Shown piece by piece: positions 1 through 7,446 of a stretch of DNA of 64,000 bases. The notes under the pieces were generated by a model. It ran no database searches, was not told the DNA's origin, and saw only the letters and a list, made by a program, of their open reading frames with translations. The position numbers and the translations under genes were made by a program. Where the stretch lies: contig JBBTCJ010000002.1 of the NCBI GenBank assembly GCA_038043285.1, positions 16,938 to 80,937 of the forward strand, written 5' to 3'. Position 1 is the stretch's first letter. Every line of letters begins with the position of its first letter. Origin of the DNA: JBBTCJ01 sp038043285. Lineage in GTDB: Bacteria; Planctomycetota; Phycisphaerae; UBA1845.

Positions 1-182
1 AGCCAATACTCAATGCGCTCGCGGTTCAGTGAAACCTGGCGCTCTTCGATCGGCTCGATCGGGTTGTAACTTCCAAGCTCCTCAATCACGCGGCTATCGC
101 GCGCCCTTCGCCCGTCGACCGCGGCCACGCGGAACGCCGGACGATGTCGCCGACCTGTTCTTTTCAAGCGAATACGGACCAT
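1..182 (-). CDS. rpsP: Small-subunit ribosomal protein bS16, 5' part (3' end outside window)
   Basis: Reading the minus strand from an ATG at 182 gives a protein starting MVRIRLKRTGRRHRPAF and continuing through VIEELGSYNP and NREREYW-type bS16 sequence to the window edge. The N-terminal MVRIRLKR block and the GSYNP block are diagnostic of bS16, a small 30S subunit protein. About 60 codons are present and the C-terminus lies outside the window. A GGGAG Shine-Dalgarno element sits about 8 bases upstream of the ATG. In many bacteria rpsP heads an operon with rimM, trmD and rplS, but those genes would be off the window. The call is secure from sequence; only completeness is unknown. Confidence 0.93.
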   Translation of the reverse strand, partial: MVRIRLKRTGRRHRPAFRVAAVDGRRARDSRVIEELGSYNPIEPIEERQVSLNRERIEYW

Positions 183-247
183 CGTGTTCTCCCACTCGCC
201 CTGCGGTCGGCGCAGACACCACGCCGATTCAGGATCGTAGCCCAGCG

Positions 248-275
248 AGTATACGCCATGGAGGAATGGCCGCAA
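248..275 (-). promoter_or_regulatory. Probable promoter for rpsP
   Basis: On the minus strand a TTGCGG -35 (275-270) and a TATACT -10 (253-248) are separated by 16 bases, placing a start site near 241, about 60 bases before the rpsP ATG. The -35 overlaps a 10-bp perfect hairpin (arms 264-273 and 284-293, 10-base loop). Position and fit are good, but the site was found by eye. Confidence 0.5.
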
Positions 276-300
276 GGCTAGTCGCGGCCATTCATTGCCT

Positions 301-344
301 CATAAAAAGAAAGCACCGCTCGCCCTAAGACGAAACGGTGCTTT
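301..344 (-). terminator. Rho-independent terminator, minus strand
   Basis: A 9-bp perfect stem (AAAGCACCG at 310-318 with CGGTGCTTT at 336-344) and a 17-base loop is followed, reading the minus strand, by TCTTTTTATG, a T-rich tail. It lies between nrdJ and rpsP. It could end the nrdJ transcript and the short transcript predicted from 507. Confidence 0.7.
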
Positions 345-507
345 CCGGAGGGGAAAGAAGCCTGGTACGTTTTAAATCACGCCATCCGTTCGATGACTCC
401 TCCGAATGATCCCATCTACTGCTTATACGAGTTCGACGCCGCCGGGTTCACGATCCGCGAACCAATTCATCTATCGGCATCCCGCATCGTAAACCTTTCG
501 TTCCTCG
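301..507 (-). ncRNA. Candidate small structured RNA between nrdJ and rpsP
   Basis: A strong extended -10 promoter directs minus-strand transcription from about 507, and a good intrinsic terminator ends it near 301, giving an RNA of roughly 205 nucleotides with no convincing gene inside. Near the 5' end GTCCGCGA can pair with TCGCGGAT about 50 bases later (8 bp), so a hairpin domain is likely. rpsP has its own promoter downstream of the terminator, which argues that this is an independent unit rather than an rpsP leader. I could not match it to 6S RNA, SRP RNA, tmRNA or RNase P by eye. It could also be an attenuated leader. Family is unknown. Confidence 0.45.
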
Positions 508-513
508 CGGACA

Positions 514-544
514 ATTATACCAGTCTATCCGAAAAAGTCAGCAA
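514..544 (-). promoter_or_regulatory. Strong extended -10 promoter, minus strand
   Basis: The minus strand reads TGGTATAAT (TATAAT at 519-514), a perfect -10 with the extended TG motif. Possible -35 elements are CTGACT at 541-536 (spacer 16) or TTGCTG at 544-539 (spacer 19). An A7CGT7 palindrome (about 543-557) borders it and the nrdJ stop codon follows at 576. It drives the 301-507 unit. Confidence 0.6.
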
Positions 545-575
545 AAAAACGTTTTTTTACCGGACCAAATTCGCC

Positions 576-3176
576 TTAACACTTTGAAAACCCGCACGCA
601 TCGCAGGTTACGCAACCTTCCGAAAAACGAAGCGGCTCCTGGCAATCTGGGCAACGTACCTTAAACTGAGTCTGCTGCCATTGAATCCCCAACGCATCCA
701 GCCGCGAGGGAGGGACGGCTTGGCGAGGTCGTTCCGCCAACGCTTCAGTGGGTGCGGGTCCGTGCCCGTTCCCTTTTCTTCCGTTGCTTCCATTCCCCTG
801 ACCATTTCCGTTGGGGCTGGACACCCGCCCACTGGGATCGGAGGCCGAGTCACCGACCAGCAGGCACAACAACCCCCGCTCCTGCTTGGCCTGGACGTAT
901 TTTCGCAGCCCCCGGGCCAGACCATCGCCGAGGCTCATGATCTTCCCCTCCTTCGTGGAAACCTGAAGGCTGGAACCGATCGAATGAAGCTGGTTGATTA
1001 CGTGGTGCAGGCTTCCTCCGGAGCGGAGCCACAGACTGATCATCCGGCAGATGGCCTCAAGGTCGCTGTTGGCGAGGTCGCCCCCCTTGCCAAGCTGCGC
1101 GAACACCTCAAGCTCCCGTCCGGTCTTGGGATCCACGGTGATGTTGATGTGCATGTTGCCGAACGGCGTGAGTTGACGAACGCGAACGCCTGGAGCGATC
1201 TCGGGGAGGACCGCGGGTTCCAGCGGCTTCAACCCGGCCGAGGCTGCCGCGGGAGCCGCTTCCGCTGCGGCCTTGCCTCCCGCCGTATCGCCGCCCTTCA
1301 ATGCCATCGGTTGCTGTTCACGACATCCGTTGCGGTAGACCGTGACGCCTTTGCAGCGCAGGTCGTAGGCCATCCGGTAGATCGTCTCGACGTCTTGCAC
1401 GGTGGCGGATTCGGGAAAGTTGATCGTCTTGGAGATCGATGCGTCACAATGCTTCTGAAATGCCGCCTGCATGCGGACGTGCCACTCCGGGGTGATATCG
1501 TGGGCGCAGACGAACACGCGTTCCACGTCATCGGGTACGTCAGGAATTCCCGCGAGGGAGCCCTCCGTGGCCAGTCGCTCCATCAGTCCCTCGCTGTAGA
1601 AACCCTCGCGACGCGCCACGTTCTCGAAGACGGGATTGATCTCGACCATCGGAGATTGCCCTTCCGACTGTCCACGCAGGACGTTACGGAAGAACGCCAG
1701 GCTGTACATCGGTTCGATGCCGCCTGAGCAACCCGCGATGATGCTGATCGTTCCCGTCGGCGCCACGGTCGAGCACGTTGCGTTGCGCATCGGACGGTTG
1801 TATTTGGTGTCGTAGATGCTCCCCTTCCAGTTCGGGAAGCTGCCGCGCTGCTTGGCGAGTTTCTCGCTGTAATTGTGCGACTCGTCGTTGAGGAACTTCA
1901 TGAACCGTTCGCCCCAACCTACGCCCACTTCGCTGTTGTAGGGCACGCCGAGTTTGTAGAGCGCGTCCGCGAAGCCCATGACCCCCAGGCCGATCTTGCG
2001 GTTGGCCTTGCACACCGCGTCGATCTCCGGGAGCGGGTACTGGTTCACGTCGATGACGTTGTCCAAAAACCGCGTGGATTCGTGGATCGTTTCGCGCAGC
2101 CCGTCCCAATCAACCGTGGGCACGCCGTGGTCCGAGTCGCGGACGAACTCCGCCAGATTGACGCTGCCCAGGTTGCAGGCCTCGTAAGGGAGCAGCGGTT
2201 GCTCTCCGCACGGGTTGGTCGCTTCGATGCGCCCGATGTGCGGCGTGGGGTTGTCTTCGTTGATCCGGTCCATGTACACCACACCCGGCTCGCCGGTGCG
2301 GTGGGCGTTGCGCAGGATGATGTCCCACATGTCCTGCCGGGTGTAGAAATCCCCCTTGGGCATCGGCTCGCCGGGCTTGATTTCGACCAGCGAACGAATG
2401 TCGTATTCCCAGATCTTCAGGCTCTTGGCCAGCAGGTAGGTTCGACCGGTTCGCGGGTTCCGCACCACGTGCGGCGCGAGCGGATCGCGGATGAAAGACT
2501 CCATCCATTCGTCGGTCACCTTGACCGAGATGTTGTAGTTGTTGAATTGCGTGAGATCCTCTTTTGCGTGGAGGAACTTGAGGATGTCGGGATGATGAAT
2601 GTACATCATCCCCATGTTCGCGCCGCGGCGGAAGGCGCCCTGCTGAATCGCATTGGTGGCCTCGGAAAACGCCCGCCAGAAGGAAATCGGTCCGCTCGTC
2701 GTCCCGCCCGAGCTCTTGATATAGTCGCCGGTGGGGCGCAACTCATCGAAGGCGAAGCCGGTTCCGCCGCCGGCTTTCTGAATCAGGGCCGTGTGCTTGA
2801 TGGAGTCAAAAATTTCGTTGATGCTGTCTCGCACCGGGAGCACGAAACACGCGCTCAACATGCCCATCTCGCGCCCCGCGTTCATCAGCGTGGGGCTGTT
2901 GGGCATGAATCGCCGGCTCACCATCAACTGATAAAAACGCTCTTGCCACTCGCTGCGGACTTCCGGGTCGGGGTCGTAGTGCGTCTCGGCTTCGGCAATC
3001 GCGGAAGCAACCCGCCGAAACAACACCTGCATCGTTTCCGTGCAGCAACCCTGCTCGTCCTTCTTCAGGTACCTCGCCCGAAGGACACGAACCGCGTTTT
3101 CCGAAAACCCGAGGCTTGACTCCACGGCGTCGTCCATGACGCCCGCGCCACGATCCTTCATCAACGTCTGCGACAT
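576..3176 (-). CDS. nrdJ: Adenosylcobalamin-dependent (class II) ribonucleotide reductase
   Basis: This enzyme makes deoxyribonucleotides from ribonucleotides without oxygen, using B12 to generate the thiyl radical. The protein (866 aa) shows the class II RNR barrel: the NSPTLMNAG and SACFVLPV segments with the first redox Cys, the GGGTGFAF loop, the active-site NPCGEQPL motif, and CSTVAPTGTISIIAG. A C-terminal TSCPD-like domain (roughly residues 640-760) is followed by a Gly/Asn-rich linker and a C-terminal CPDCQ...CDACG zinc ribbon, as in long NrdJ proteins. ATG 3176 is preceded by GGAGG; a GTG directly upstream (3179) is an alternative. No NrdD, NrdA or NrdB is in the window. The promoter region contains two NrdR-box-like palindromes. 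Confidence 0.96.
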   Translation of the reverse strand: MSQTLMKDRGAGVMDDAVESSLGFSENAVRVLRARYLKKDEQGCCTETMQVLFRRVASAIAEAETHYDPDPEVRSEWQERFYQLMVSRRFMPNSPTLMNAGREMGMLSACFVLPVRDSINEIFDSIKHTALIQKAGGGTGFAFDELRPTGDYIKSSGGTTSGPISFWRAFSEATNAIQQGAFRRGANMGMMYIHHPDILKFLHAKEDLTQFNNYNISVKVTDEWMESFIRDPLAPHVVRNPRTGRTYLLAKSLKIWEYDIRSLVEIKPGEPMPKGDFYTRQDMWDIILRNAHRTGEPGVVYMDRINEDNPTPHIGRIEATNPCGEQPLLPYEACNLGSVNLAEFVRDSDHGVPTVDWDGLRETIHESTRFLDNVIDVNQYPLPEIDAVCKANRKIGLGVMGFADALYKLGVPYNSEVGVGWGERFMKFLNDESHNYSEKLAKQRGSFPNWKGSIYDTKYNRPMRNATCSTVAPTGTISIIAGCSGGIEPMYSLAFFRNVLRGQSEGQSPMVEINPVFENVARREGFYSEGLMERLATEGSLAGIPDVPDDVERVFVCAHDITPEWHVRMQAAFQKHCDASISKTINFPESATVQDVETIYRMAYDLRCKGVTVYRNGCREQQPMALKGGDTAGGKAAAEAAPAAASAGLKPLEPAVLPEIAPGVRVRQLTPFGNMHINITVDPKTGRELEVFAQLGKGGDLANSDLEAICRMISLWLRSGGSLHHVINQLHSIGSSLQVSTKEGKIMSLGDGLARGLRKYVQAKQERGLLCLLVGDSASDPSGRVSSPNGNGQGNGSNGRKGNGHGPAPTEALAERPRQAVPPSRLDALGIQWQQTQFKVRCPDCQEPLRFSEGCVTCDACGFSKC

Positions 3177-3414
3177 CACTGATTGCGCCTCCACCGGCGT
3201 TCGTGCCGGTTCTTAGAATCGAAATTGAAAATGCCAGACTCAGCGAAACAACGGCCACGTCCGACGATCGCCGAACCTGACCGCGCCGCAGGCCCCAACG
3301 GGCCGATCGACATCCGTCTGCTCCGAACGCCGAAAACCAACCCGCCAACCCCATCGGCCCGACAGGGCAACCGAAAGTGTACACCACTTATCGGAGGTCG
3401 TCAAATGAAAACCA
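3177..3414 (-). other. Long nrdJ 5' leader with long-range inverted repeat
   Basis: If transcription starts just after the -10 at 3426-3421, nrdJ carries an untranslated leader of about 240 bases. It contains an 8-bp perfect inverted repeat (3300-3307 with 3353-3360, GGGCCGAT/ATCGGCCC) enclosing 45 bases. I looked for the cobalamin riboswitch B12 box and core and did not find them. Function is unknown. Confidence 0.35.
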
Positions 3415-3458
3415 CAAGATATTGTATGTTTTCTGTTTGTTGGCCCAACATATTGTCT
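3412..3458 (-). promoter_or_regulatory. nrdJ promoter with two NrdR-box-like operators
   Basis: Two 16-bp palindrome-like sites, 3412-3427 and 3443-3458, each match 9 of 10 core positions of the published NrdR box (acaCwAtATaTwGtgt): cores CAAGATATTG and CAACATATTG. They are 31 bp apart, the helical spacing known for tandem NrdR boxes. On the minus strand the first site covers a TACAAT -10 (3426-3421) and the second a TTGGGC -35 (3448-3443), spacer 16, so a bound repressor would block RNA polymerase. The divergent glycosylase gene starts 258 bases away and could share the region. The NrdR gene itself is not in the window. Confidence 0.65.
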
Positions 3459-3715
3459 TGAATAGACTTGCGACTAAACTGACCACATTTGTCACAGGCG
3501 CAAGCGGAAGAATCTCGGTCCCTCGGCCCAGGGAACACGCCGGGGTAGGAGGTTCGCGCCCACAGAATCTTCAGCAACGGAAATGCCGTTGTAGCACGAA
3601 ATATACCCGCCTGACTTTATTTCTTCCGGACCGGATGATCCACGACGGGCGTCGAAGCACGGCGTCGGGTAGGCTCTGCACCCCGGGCCCGCCTGGATTC
3701 ATGGAAAGGGTTCTC

Positions 3716-4888
3716 ATGAACCAACGCGTTATTCACGTGGAAGCCCCGCCGGGGTTTGTACTGAAGGCTACCGTGCTCAGCCACGGATGGCACGAGTGCG
3801 CGCCCATGAGCTGGTCGGAGGGCGGCCGCTGCTTTCAACTCATCGAGCGTGAAAACGACTGCGTGTTCCGGGTGTCGGTCTTGAAGTGCCCCTCAATGGC
3901 ACTATCCGCGCCAAAGCCGAGGTCGCATCCCGCAGCTCAAAACCGACGCCTCTGCACGGCGATTCCAATCCCCTCACCCCACCCTCACCCTCGAAAGAGG
4001 GGGAGAGGGCTGAGAGCCGCAGCCTTCTCATCCGACCCGCTCCCGTTGCGGGGCGGTGACGCACCATGTGACGCGCTCAGGGTGCTGGTCGAGTCCCACG
4101 CTCTCGACGGACGATCGGACGACCCGGCGATCCACGCGATCATCTCGCGTCTTCGCATCACGCTGGGATTGGATCGGGACTTCTCGGAGTTTTACGCGCT
4201 ATGCGCGGACCATCCGGCCCTCCGCGTCGCACCAACGATCGGTGCGGGGCGGCTCATCCGTTCGGCGTCGATGACGGAGAACATGCTCAAGGCCCTCTGC
4301 TCGACCAACGTGAACTGGACGCAGGCCGTGAAGATGATCAACCGCCTGGGGCAACTTGGTCCCATCGTGCCGCACTTTCGCAACCAAAATGCTTGGCCAA
4401 CGCCTCGGGAGATCCTTCGCGCCGGCGAGCGATACTTGAACGACATCTGCCGCATGGGCTATCGTAGCGAGTGCGTGCTCAAGTTCTGCCGCGACGTCTG
4501 TGACGGCAAGTTCGACCCCGATTCCCTGGACGCGATGGCCGCTGACCCGAACGCCGGGAGTGACGAAATCGTCGCCCGCTTGCGCTCCATCCGGGGCATC
4601 GGACCGTCCAGCGCTCATTCCCTGCTGGGCTTCCTCGGTCGGCATGATCGGTTGTCCATCGACAGCGCCACCGTCGCCCACGTCCGCGCCGTTCACACCA
4701 AGGGTCGCAAGCCAACGCTCAAGCAGATCGAACGCATTTACGCGCCCTTCGGTCGATGGAAGAACCTCGTGTACTGGCTGGAAAGCTGGCTGAGGTGGTC
4801 GACGGCGAAGTCCCTGGTGCGCGAGGTGGGGACCGAAGCTGGGGCGGGGGCCGAGGTTTCAGATTCTGCAGGAACGCGGGAACACTGA
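3716..4888 (+). CDS. Helix-hairpin-helix DNA glycosylase (endonuclease III / AlkA-like)
   Basis: Predicted base-excision repair glycosylase. The N-terminal part (about 60 residues: VIHVEAPPGF...CFQLIERENDCVFRV) resembles the small beta domain of AlkA/OGG-type enzymes. The HhH-GPD domain follows from RLRITLGLDRDFSEFY, with the hairpin LRSIRGIGPSSAH and the presumed catalytic Asp in LSIDSATVAHV. No C-terminal FeS Cys cluster is seen. ATG 3716 is preferred because GGAAAGGG lies 5 bases upstream; ATG 3701 is in frame. Between the two domains are about 60 residues of low-complexity, His/Pro/Arg-rich sequence encoded by an inserted repeat (3969-4014 and flanks), which is atypical for the family. 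Substrate cannot be told from sequence. Confidence 0.78.
   Translation: MNQRVIHVEAPPGFVLKATVLSHGWHECAPMSWSEGGRCFQLIERENDCVFRVSVLKCPSMALSAPKPRSHPAAQNRRLCTAIPIPSPHPHPRKRGRGLRAAAFSSDPLPLRGGDAPCDALRVLVESHALDGRSDDPAIHAIISRLRITLGLDRDFSEFYALCADHPALRVAPTIGAGRLIRSASMTENMLKALCSTNVNWTQAVKMINRLGQLGPIVPHFRNQNAWPTPREILRAGERYLNDICRMGYRSECVLKFCRDVCDGKFDPDSLDAMAADPNAGSDEIVARLRSIRGIGPSSAHSLLGFLGRHDRLSIDSATVAHVRAVHTKGRKPTLKQIERIYAPFGRWKNLVYWLESWLRWSTAKSLVREVGTEAGAGAEVSDSAGTREH
3969..4014. repeat. Interspersed C/G-rich repeat inserted in the glycosylase gene
   Basis: The block starting CCCTCACCCCACCCTCACCC and ending GGGGGAGAGGGCTGAG has pyrimidine and purine halves that can pair imperfectly, as in the CCCTCACCC/GGGAGAGGG intergenic repeats found in many high-GC genomes. 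Here it is read in frame as IPSPHPHPRKRGRGLRA, placed in the interdomain linker. Confidence 0.6.
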
Positions 4889-4962
4889 CCCACGGCGAAC
4901 CGCAACTTTCAGGTCTCGTGGGCGGTTGTAGATCCGACGACCTTCAGGCCTCCGCTCGCCGC

Positions 4963-4975
4963 AGCCCGCGGCTCG
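4963..4975. repeat. Partial copy of dispersed palindromic repeat
   Basis: AGCCCGCGGCTCG (13 bases) matches the middle of the element seen in full at 7347-7375 and 26971-26999. It lies in the 237-base gap before the nfeD promoter. It could be chance in GC-rich DNA. Confidence 0.3.
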
Positions 4976-5040
4976 TGCCACGCGGCGTGTCCTGCGCCCG
5001 TGGCCATACGCGGGTACAGGAAGTTACAACGCGGCACGGC

Positions 5041-5068
5041 TTGGCGCTGTGTGAAACGGCGCTACAAT
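5041..5068 (+). promoter_or_regulatory. Promoter of the nfeD-floA operon
   Basis: TTGGCG (5041-5046) and TACAAT (5063-5068) are separated by 16 bases. The predicted start near 5075 lies about 50 bases before the nfeD ATG at 5126, which has AGGAGG at 5112-5117. No other convincing promoter was seen for the downstream genes to 9428. Confidence 0.6.
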
Positions 5069-5125
5069 AACGGGAGCGTCGCGTCGGGTGTACGCTCTCG
5101 GTACGCGAACGAGGAGGCGACGTGA

Positions 5126-6766
5126 ATGACAACTCGTAACCATCGAAAGCGATTCACGGCTCGATTGGCATGGGGAGCACTCGTTGCGCTCTTCACGGCC
5201 CCAGTCTTCCCCCTGGGTGCGCAAGAGGCGCCGAAGACCACGTCCGATACAGCCAAGGCGACCGCGGCGATTCTCCTGTTTCACGACGAGATCACCGACG
5301 TGACCACGCAGAGCCTTCGTCGGCGAATCGACGAGGCCCGGCGGCGCGGGGCGAACCTCATCGTTCTCGACATGGACACTCCCGGCGGCCTGGTCACCAG
5401 CTCGATCGACATCGCCGACATGCTGCGGACGCTCACCGGCATTCGGACGGTGGCCTGGGTCAACGACGACGCGTACTCCGGCGGTTCGCTGGTGGCCGTG
5501 GCGTGCGACGAAATCGTGATGGCCCGGTCGTCGCGAATCGGCGATTCCCAGGTCATCATGGGCGGACCGGAGGGCGTGGGCGCGGTTCCGAAGGATCTGC
5601 AACCCAAGGCCTACACGCCGGTGGTGCACGATTTCCGCATGTCCGCCAAGCGCAACGGATACAGCGAGGTTCTGGCGGAGGCGTTCGTCATCCCCGAGCG
5701 GGAGGTGTGGTGGCTGGAGAACTCCGAAACCGGAACGCGCGAGTTCGTTTTCCGCGACGAGAAGATTCGACGACTCGCCGACGGTGGTTCGGATGGGTCG
5801 GACGCAGCCGACCCACAAACAGTTGACGACTCGCCTCGGTCGCGGTGGAAGCTCGTGCAGACCTACCACGACATCGAGTCGGGGAAGGAACTACCGGTTC
5901 GTCAACCGGTCGTCGGTGACGCGGAGCTGCTGCTGATGTCCGCGTCGGAGGCATACGCCTATGGGTTCAGCAAAGGAATCGTGGACGACGAAAAGGAGCT
6001 GATCGCCCGCTATAACGTCGGGACGCTGTTTCGACTGGAGGCCACCTGGTCGGAGAATCTTGCGCATTGGCTAACGTCGATGCCGGTGCGCGGTTTTCTG
6101 TTGATGATCGTTTTTCTGGCGGGGTACATGGAGCTTCAGGCCCCGGGTTTGAGCGTCCCCGGCGCGGTCGCGTTGGTGGCCCTCGCCGTGTTTCTTGGAG
6201 CGCCGTACCTCACCGGACTGGCCAACGTCTGGGAGATCGTCATGATCGTCCTGGGGCTGGTGCTGATCGCCCTGGAGCTGTTTGTCATTCCCGGGTTCGG
6301 GGTCATGGGCATTAGCGGCGTGGTTTGCGTGCTCACGGGGATCATCGCGACGTTCGTTCCCGACGAACCTGGCCGATCGTTCCCGACCCTGTTTCCGGCG
6401 TTGCCCGACACCATGGAGAAACTGAAGGCCGGAATCGTAACCCTGGCGTCGGCCACGGTGGCATCGGTGATTGGAATGTTCATGTTAAGCCGATACCTGC
6501 CCAAGATGCCGCTGGTGCGCGGGCTGGTCCCCGCCAATCCGATGCCCTCGGACGTTCTGGTGGAGGATCCGTATCGCGGCGCGGCCCGCGTCGGTGACGT
6601 GGGACAGGCGGAGGGTTCGCTGCACCCGGCCGGGAAAGCCCGCTTCGGCGGGTTGCTGGTCGACGTGGTCACGCAGGGAGAATACCTCGAAGGCGACGCG
6701 ACAGTTGAGGTGGTGGAGCGGCGGGGAAATCGCGTCGTGGTCCGCGCGGTCCGCCAGAGTGGATAG
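5126..6766 (+). CDS. Long-form NfeD: membrane-bound ClpP-class serine protease
   Basis: 546 aa. A signal peptide (about 1-32) leads into a periplasmic/extracytoplasmic ClpP-like domain (about 45-260) with TPGGLV, then AYSGGSLVAVACDEIVMA, where the Ser of YSGG takes the place of the SAG nucleophile, and SSRIGDSQVI. Four membrane segments follow (about 315-410), then a C-terminal OB-fold NfeD domain (about 455-540). Long NfeD proteins partner flotillin-like FloA/stomatins in membrane quality control. It is the first gene of an operon with a second NfeD 8 bases downstream and floA after that. Protease activity is inferred: the motif has Gly where Ala is usual. Confidence 0.88.
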   Translation: MTTRNHRKRFTARLAWGALVALFTAPVFPLGAQEAPKTTSDTAKATAAILLFHDEITDVTTQSLRRRIDEARRRGANLIVLDMDTPGGLVTSSIDIADMLRTLTGIRTVAWVNDDAYSGGSLVAVACDEIVMARSSRIGDSQVIMGGPEGVGAVPKDLQPKAYTPVVHDFRMSAKRNGYSEVLAEAFVIPEREVWWLENSETGTREFVFRDEKIRRLADGGSDGSDAADPQTVDDSPRSRWKLVQTYHDIESGKELPVRQPVVGDAELLLMSASEAYAYGFSKGIVDDEKELIARYNVGTLFRLEATWSENLAHWLTSMPVRGFLLMIVFLAGYMELQAPGLSVPGAVALVALAVFLGAPYLTGLANVWEIVMIVLGLVLIALELFVIPGFGVMGISGVVCVLTGIIATFVPDEPGRSFPTLFPALPDTMEKLKAGIVTLASATVASVIGMFMLSRYLPKMPLVRGLVPANPMPSDVLVEDPYRGAARVGDVGQAEGSLHPAGKARFGGLLVDVVTQGEYLEGDATVEVVERRGNRVVVRAVRQSG

Positions 6767-6773
6767 AGCTTCG

Positions 6774-7265
6774 ATGTCCGAACCCATGTTGATCCTGGTG
6801 CTGTTTGGCGTTGGCGTGCTGACGCTGGTGGCGGAGTTGTTCCTCCCCTCGCACGCGGTGCTGACGATCGCGGGGTTGACGTTTTTGATCGCGGGGATCG
6901 TTCAAACGTACCAGCACTATGGGAACAAGGCCGGGACGCTCGCGGTGCTGGCGTGCATGGTGGCCCTGCCGATTTTCGCCGTGGTCGCGGTGAAGGTCTG
7001 GCCGCGGACGTGGATCGGGCGGAGGATCGCCCCGCCCAACCCGGTGCTCACGTCGCGTGACACCAGCGTGCCGGTCGGCGAACTGGCCCACTTCGTGGGA
7101 CAGGCGGGACGAGCGACTTCGACGTTGCGGCCGGTCGGCGTTTGCGAGTTCGACGGTCGAAGAATATCGTGCGTGGCGGAATTCGGCATGATCGATGCGG
7201 GCAAGATGGTGGTCGCGGTCGGTGTATTGGGCGCGAACCTAGCCGTGCGGGAGAAGACCGCGTGA
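6774..7265 (+). CDS. Short NfeD-family membrane protein
   Basis: 163 aa. Two to three N-terminal membrane helices (LILVLFGVGVLTLVAEL; AVLTIAGLTFLIAGIV; LAVLACMVALPIFAVVAV) and a C-terminal OB-fold domain with VGQAGRATSTLRPVG and FDGRRISCVAE, the usual NfeD beta-barrel. No protease domain. The ATG at 6774 is 8 bases after the stop of the long NfeD gene, so the two are very likely co-transcribed. Short NfeD plus flotillin pairs are common; here one flotillin appears with two NfeD proteins, one proteolytic and one not. Function, beyond assisting flotillin assemblies, is inference. Confidence 0.82.
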   Translation: MSEPMLILVLFGVGVLTLVAELFLPSHAVLTIAGLTFLIAGIVQTYQHYGNKAGTLAVLACMVALPIFAVVAVKVWPRTWIGRRIAPPNPVLTSRDTSVPVGELAHFVGQAGRATSTLRPVGVCEFDGRRISCVAEFGMIDAGKMVVAVGVLGANLAVREKTA

Positions 7266-7346
7266 TGCGTTCGGCCGCCGGCACGGCGATGAAAGCTTCC
7301 GCTGGATCCTCTGGCGAGTCGGGGCTTCGTCTCGAACCGAAACTCC

Positions 7347-7375
7347 GCGCGGGCTGAAGCCCGCGGCTCGGGAAA
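7347..7375. repeat. Dispersed palindromic (REP-like) element, copy 1
   Basis: A 29-base element beginning GCGCGGGCTGAAGCCCGCGG and ending CTCGGGAAA is identical to the one at 26971-26999. Its core GCGGGCTGAAGCCCGC is a perfect hairpin former. It sits in the 181-base gap between the short nfeD and floA. Confidence 0.7.
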
Positions 7376-7446
7376 ACGGCCTTCCGGTGTTTCGCGGACG
7401 GCAGGCGCAGGCTGATCCTCCGCAGTTCTTGGAAAGGTGAATCGAC

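Noticed and set aside
29..328. Plus-strand open frame of 99 codons
   Set aside because: It is antisense to rpsP and to the hairpins downstream; the minus strand has clear bS16 sequence.
393..587. Plus-strand open frame of 64 codons beside nrdJ
   Set aside because: No Shine-Dalgarno, no family similarity, and it lies over the promoter and terminator of the minus-strand unit.
681..3119. Long open frames opposite nrdJ (681-1727 and 1875-3119)
   Set aside because: High GC leaves the antisense frame open; the minus-strand protein has all class II RNR motifs.
3177..3414. Cobalamin riboswitch upstream of nrdJ
   Set aside because: I looked for the B12 box and conserved core on the minus strand and did not find them.
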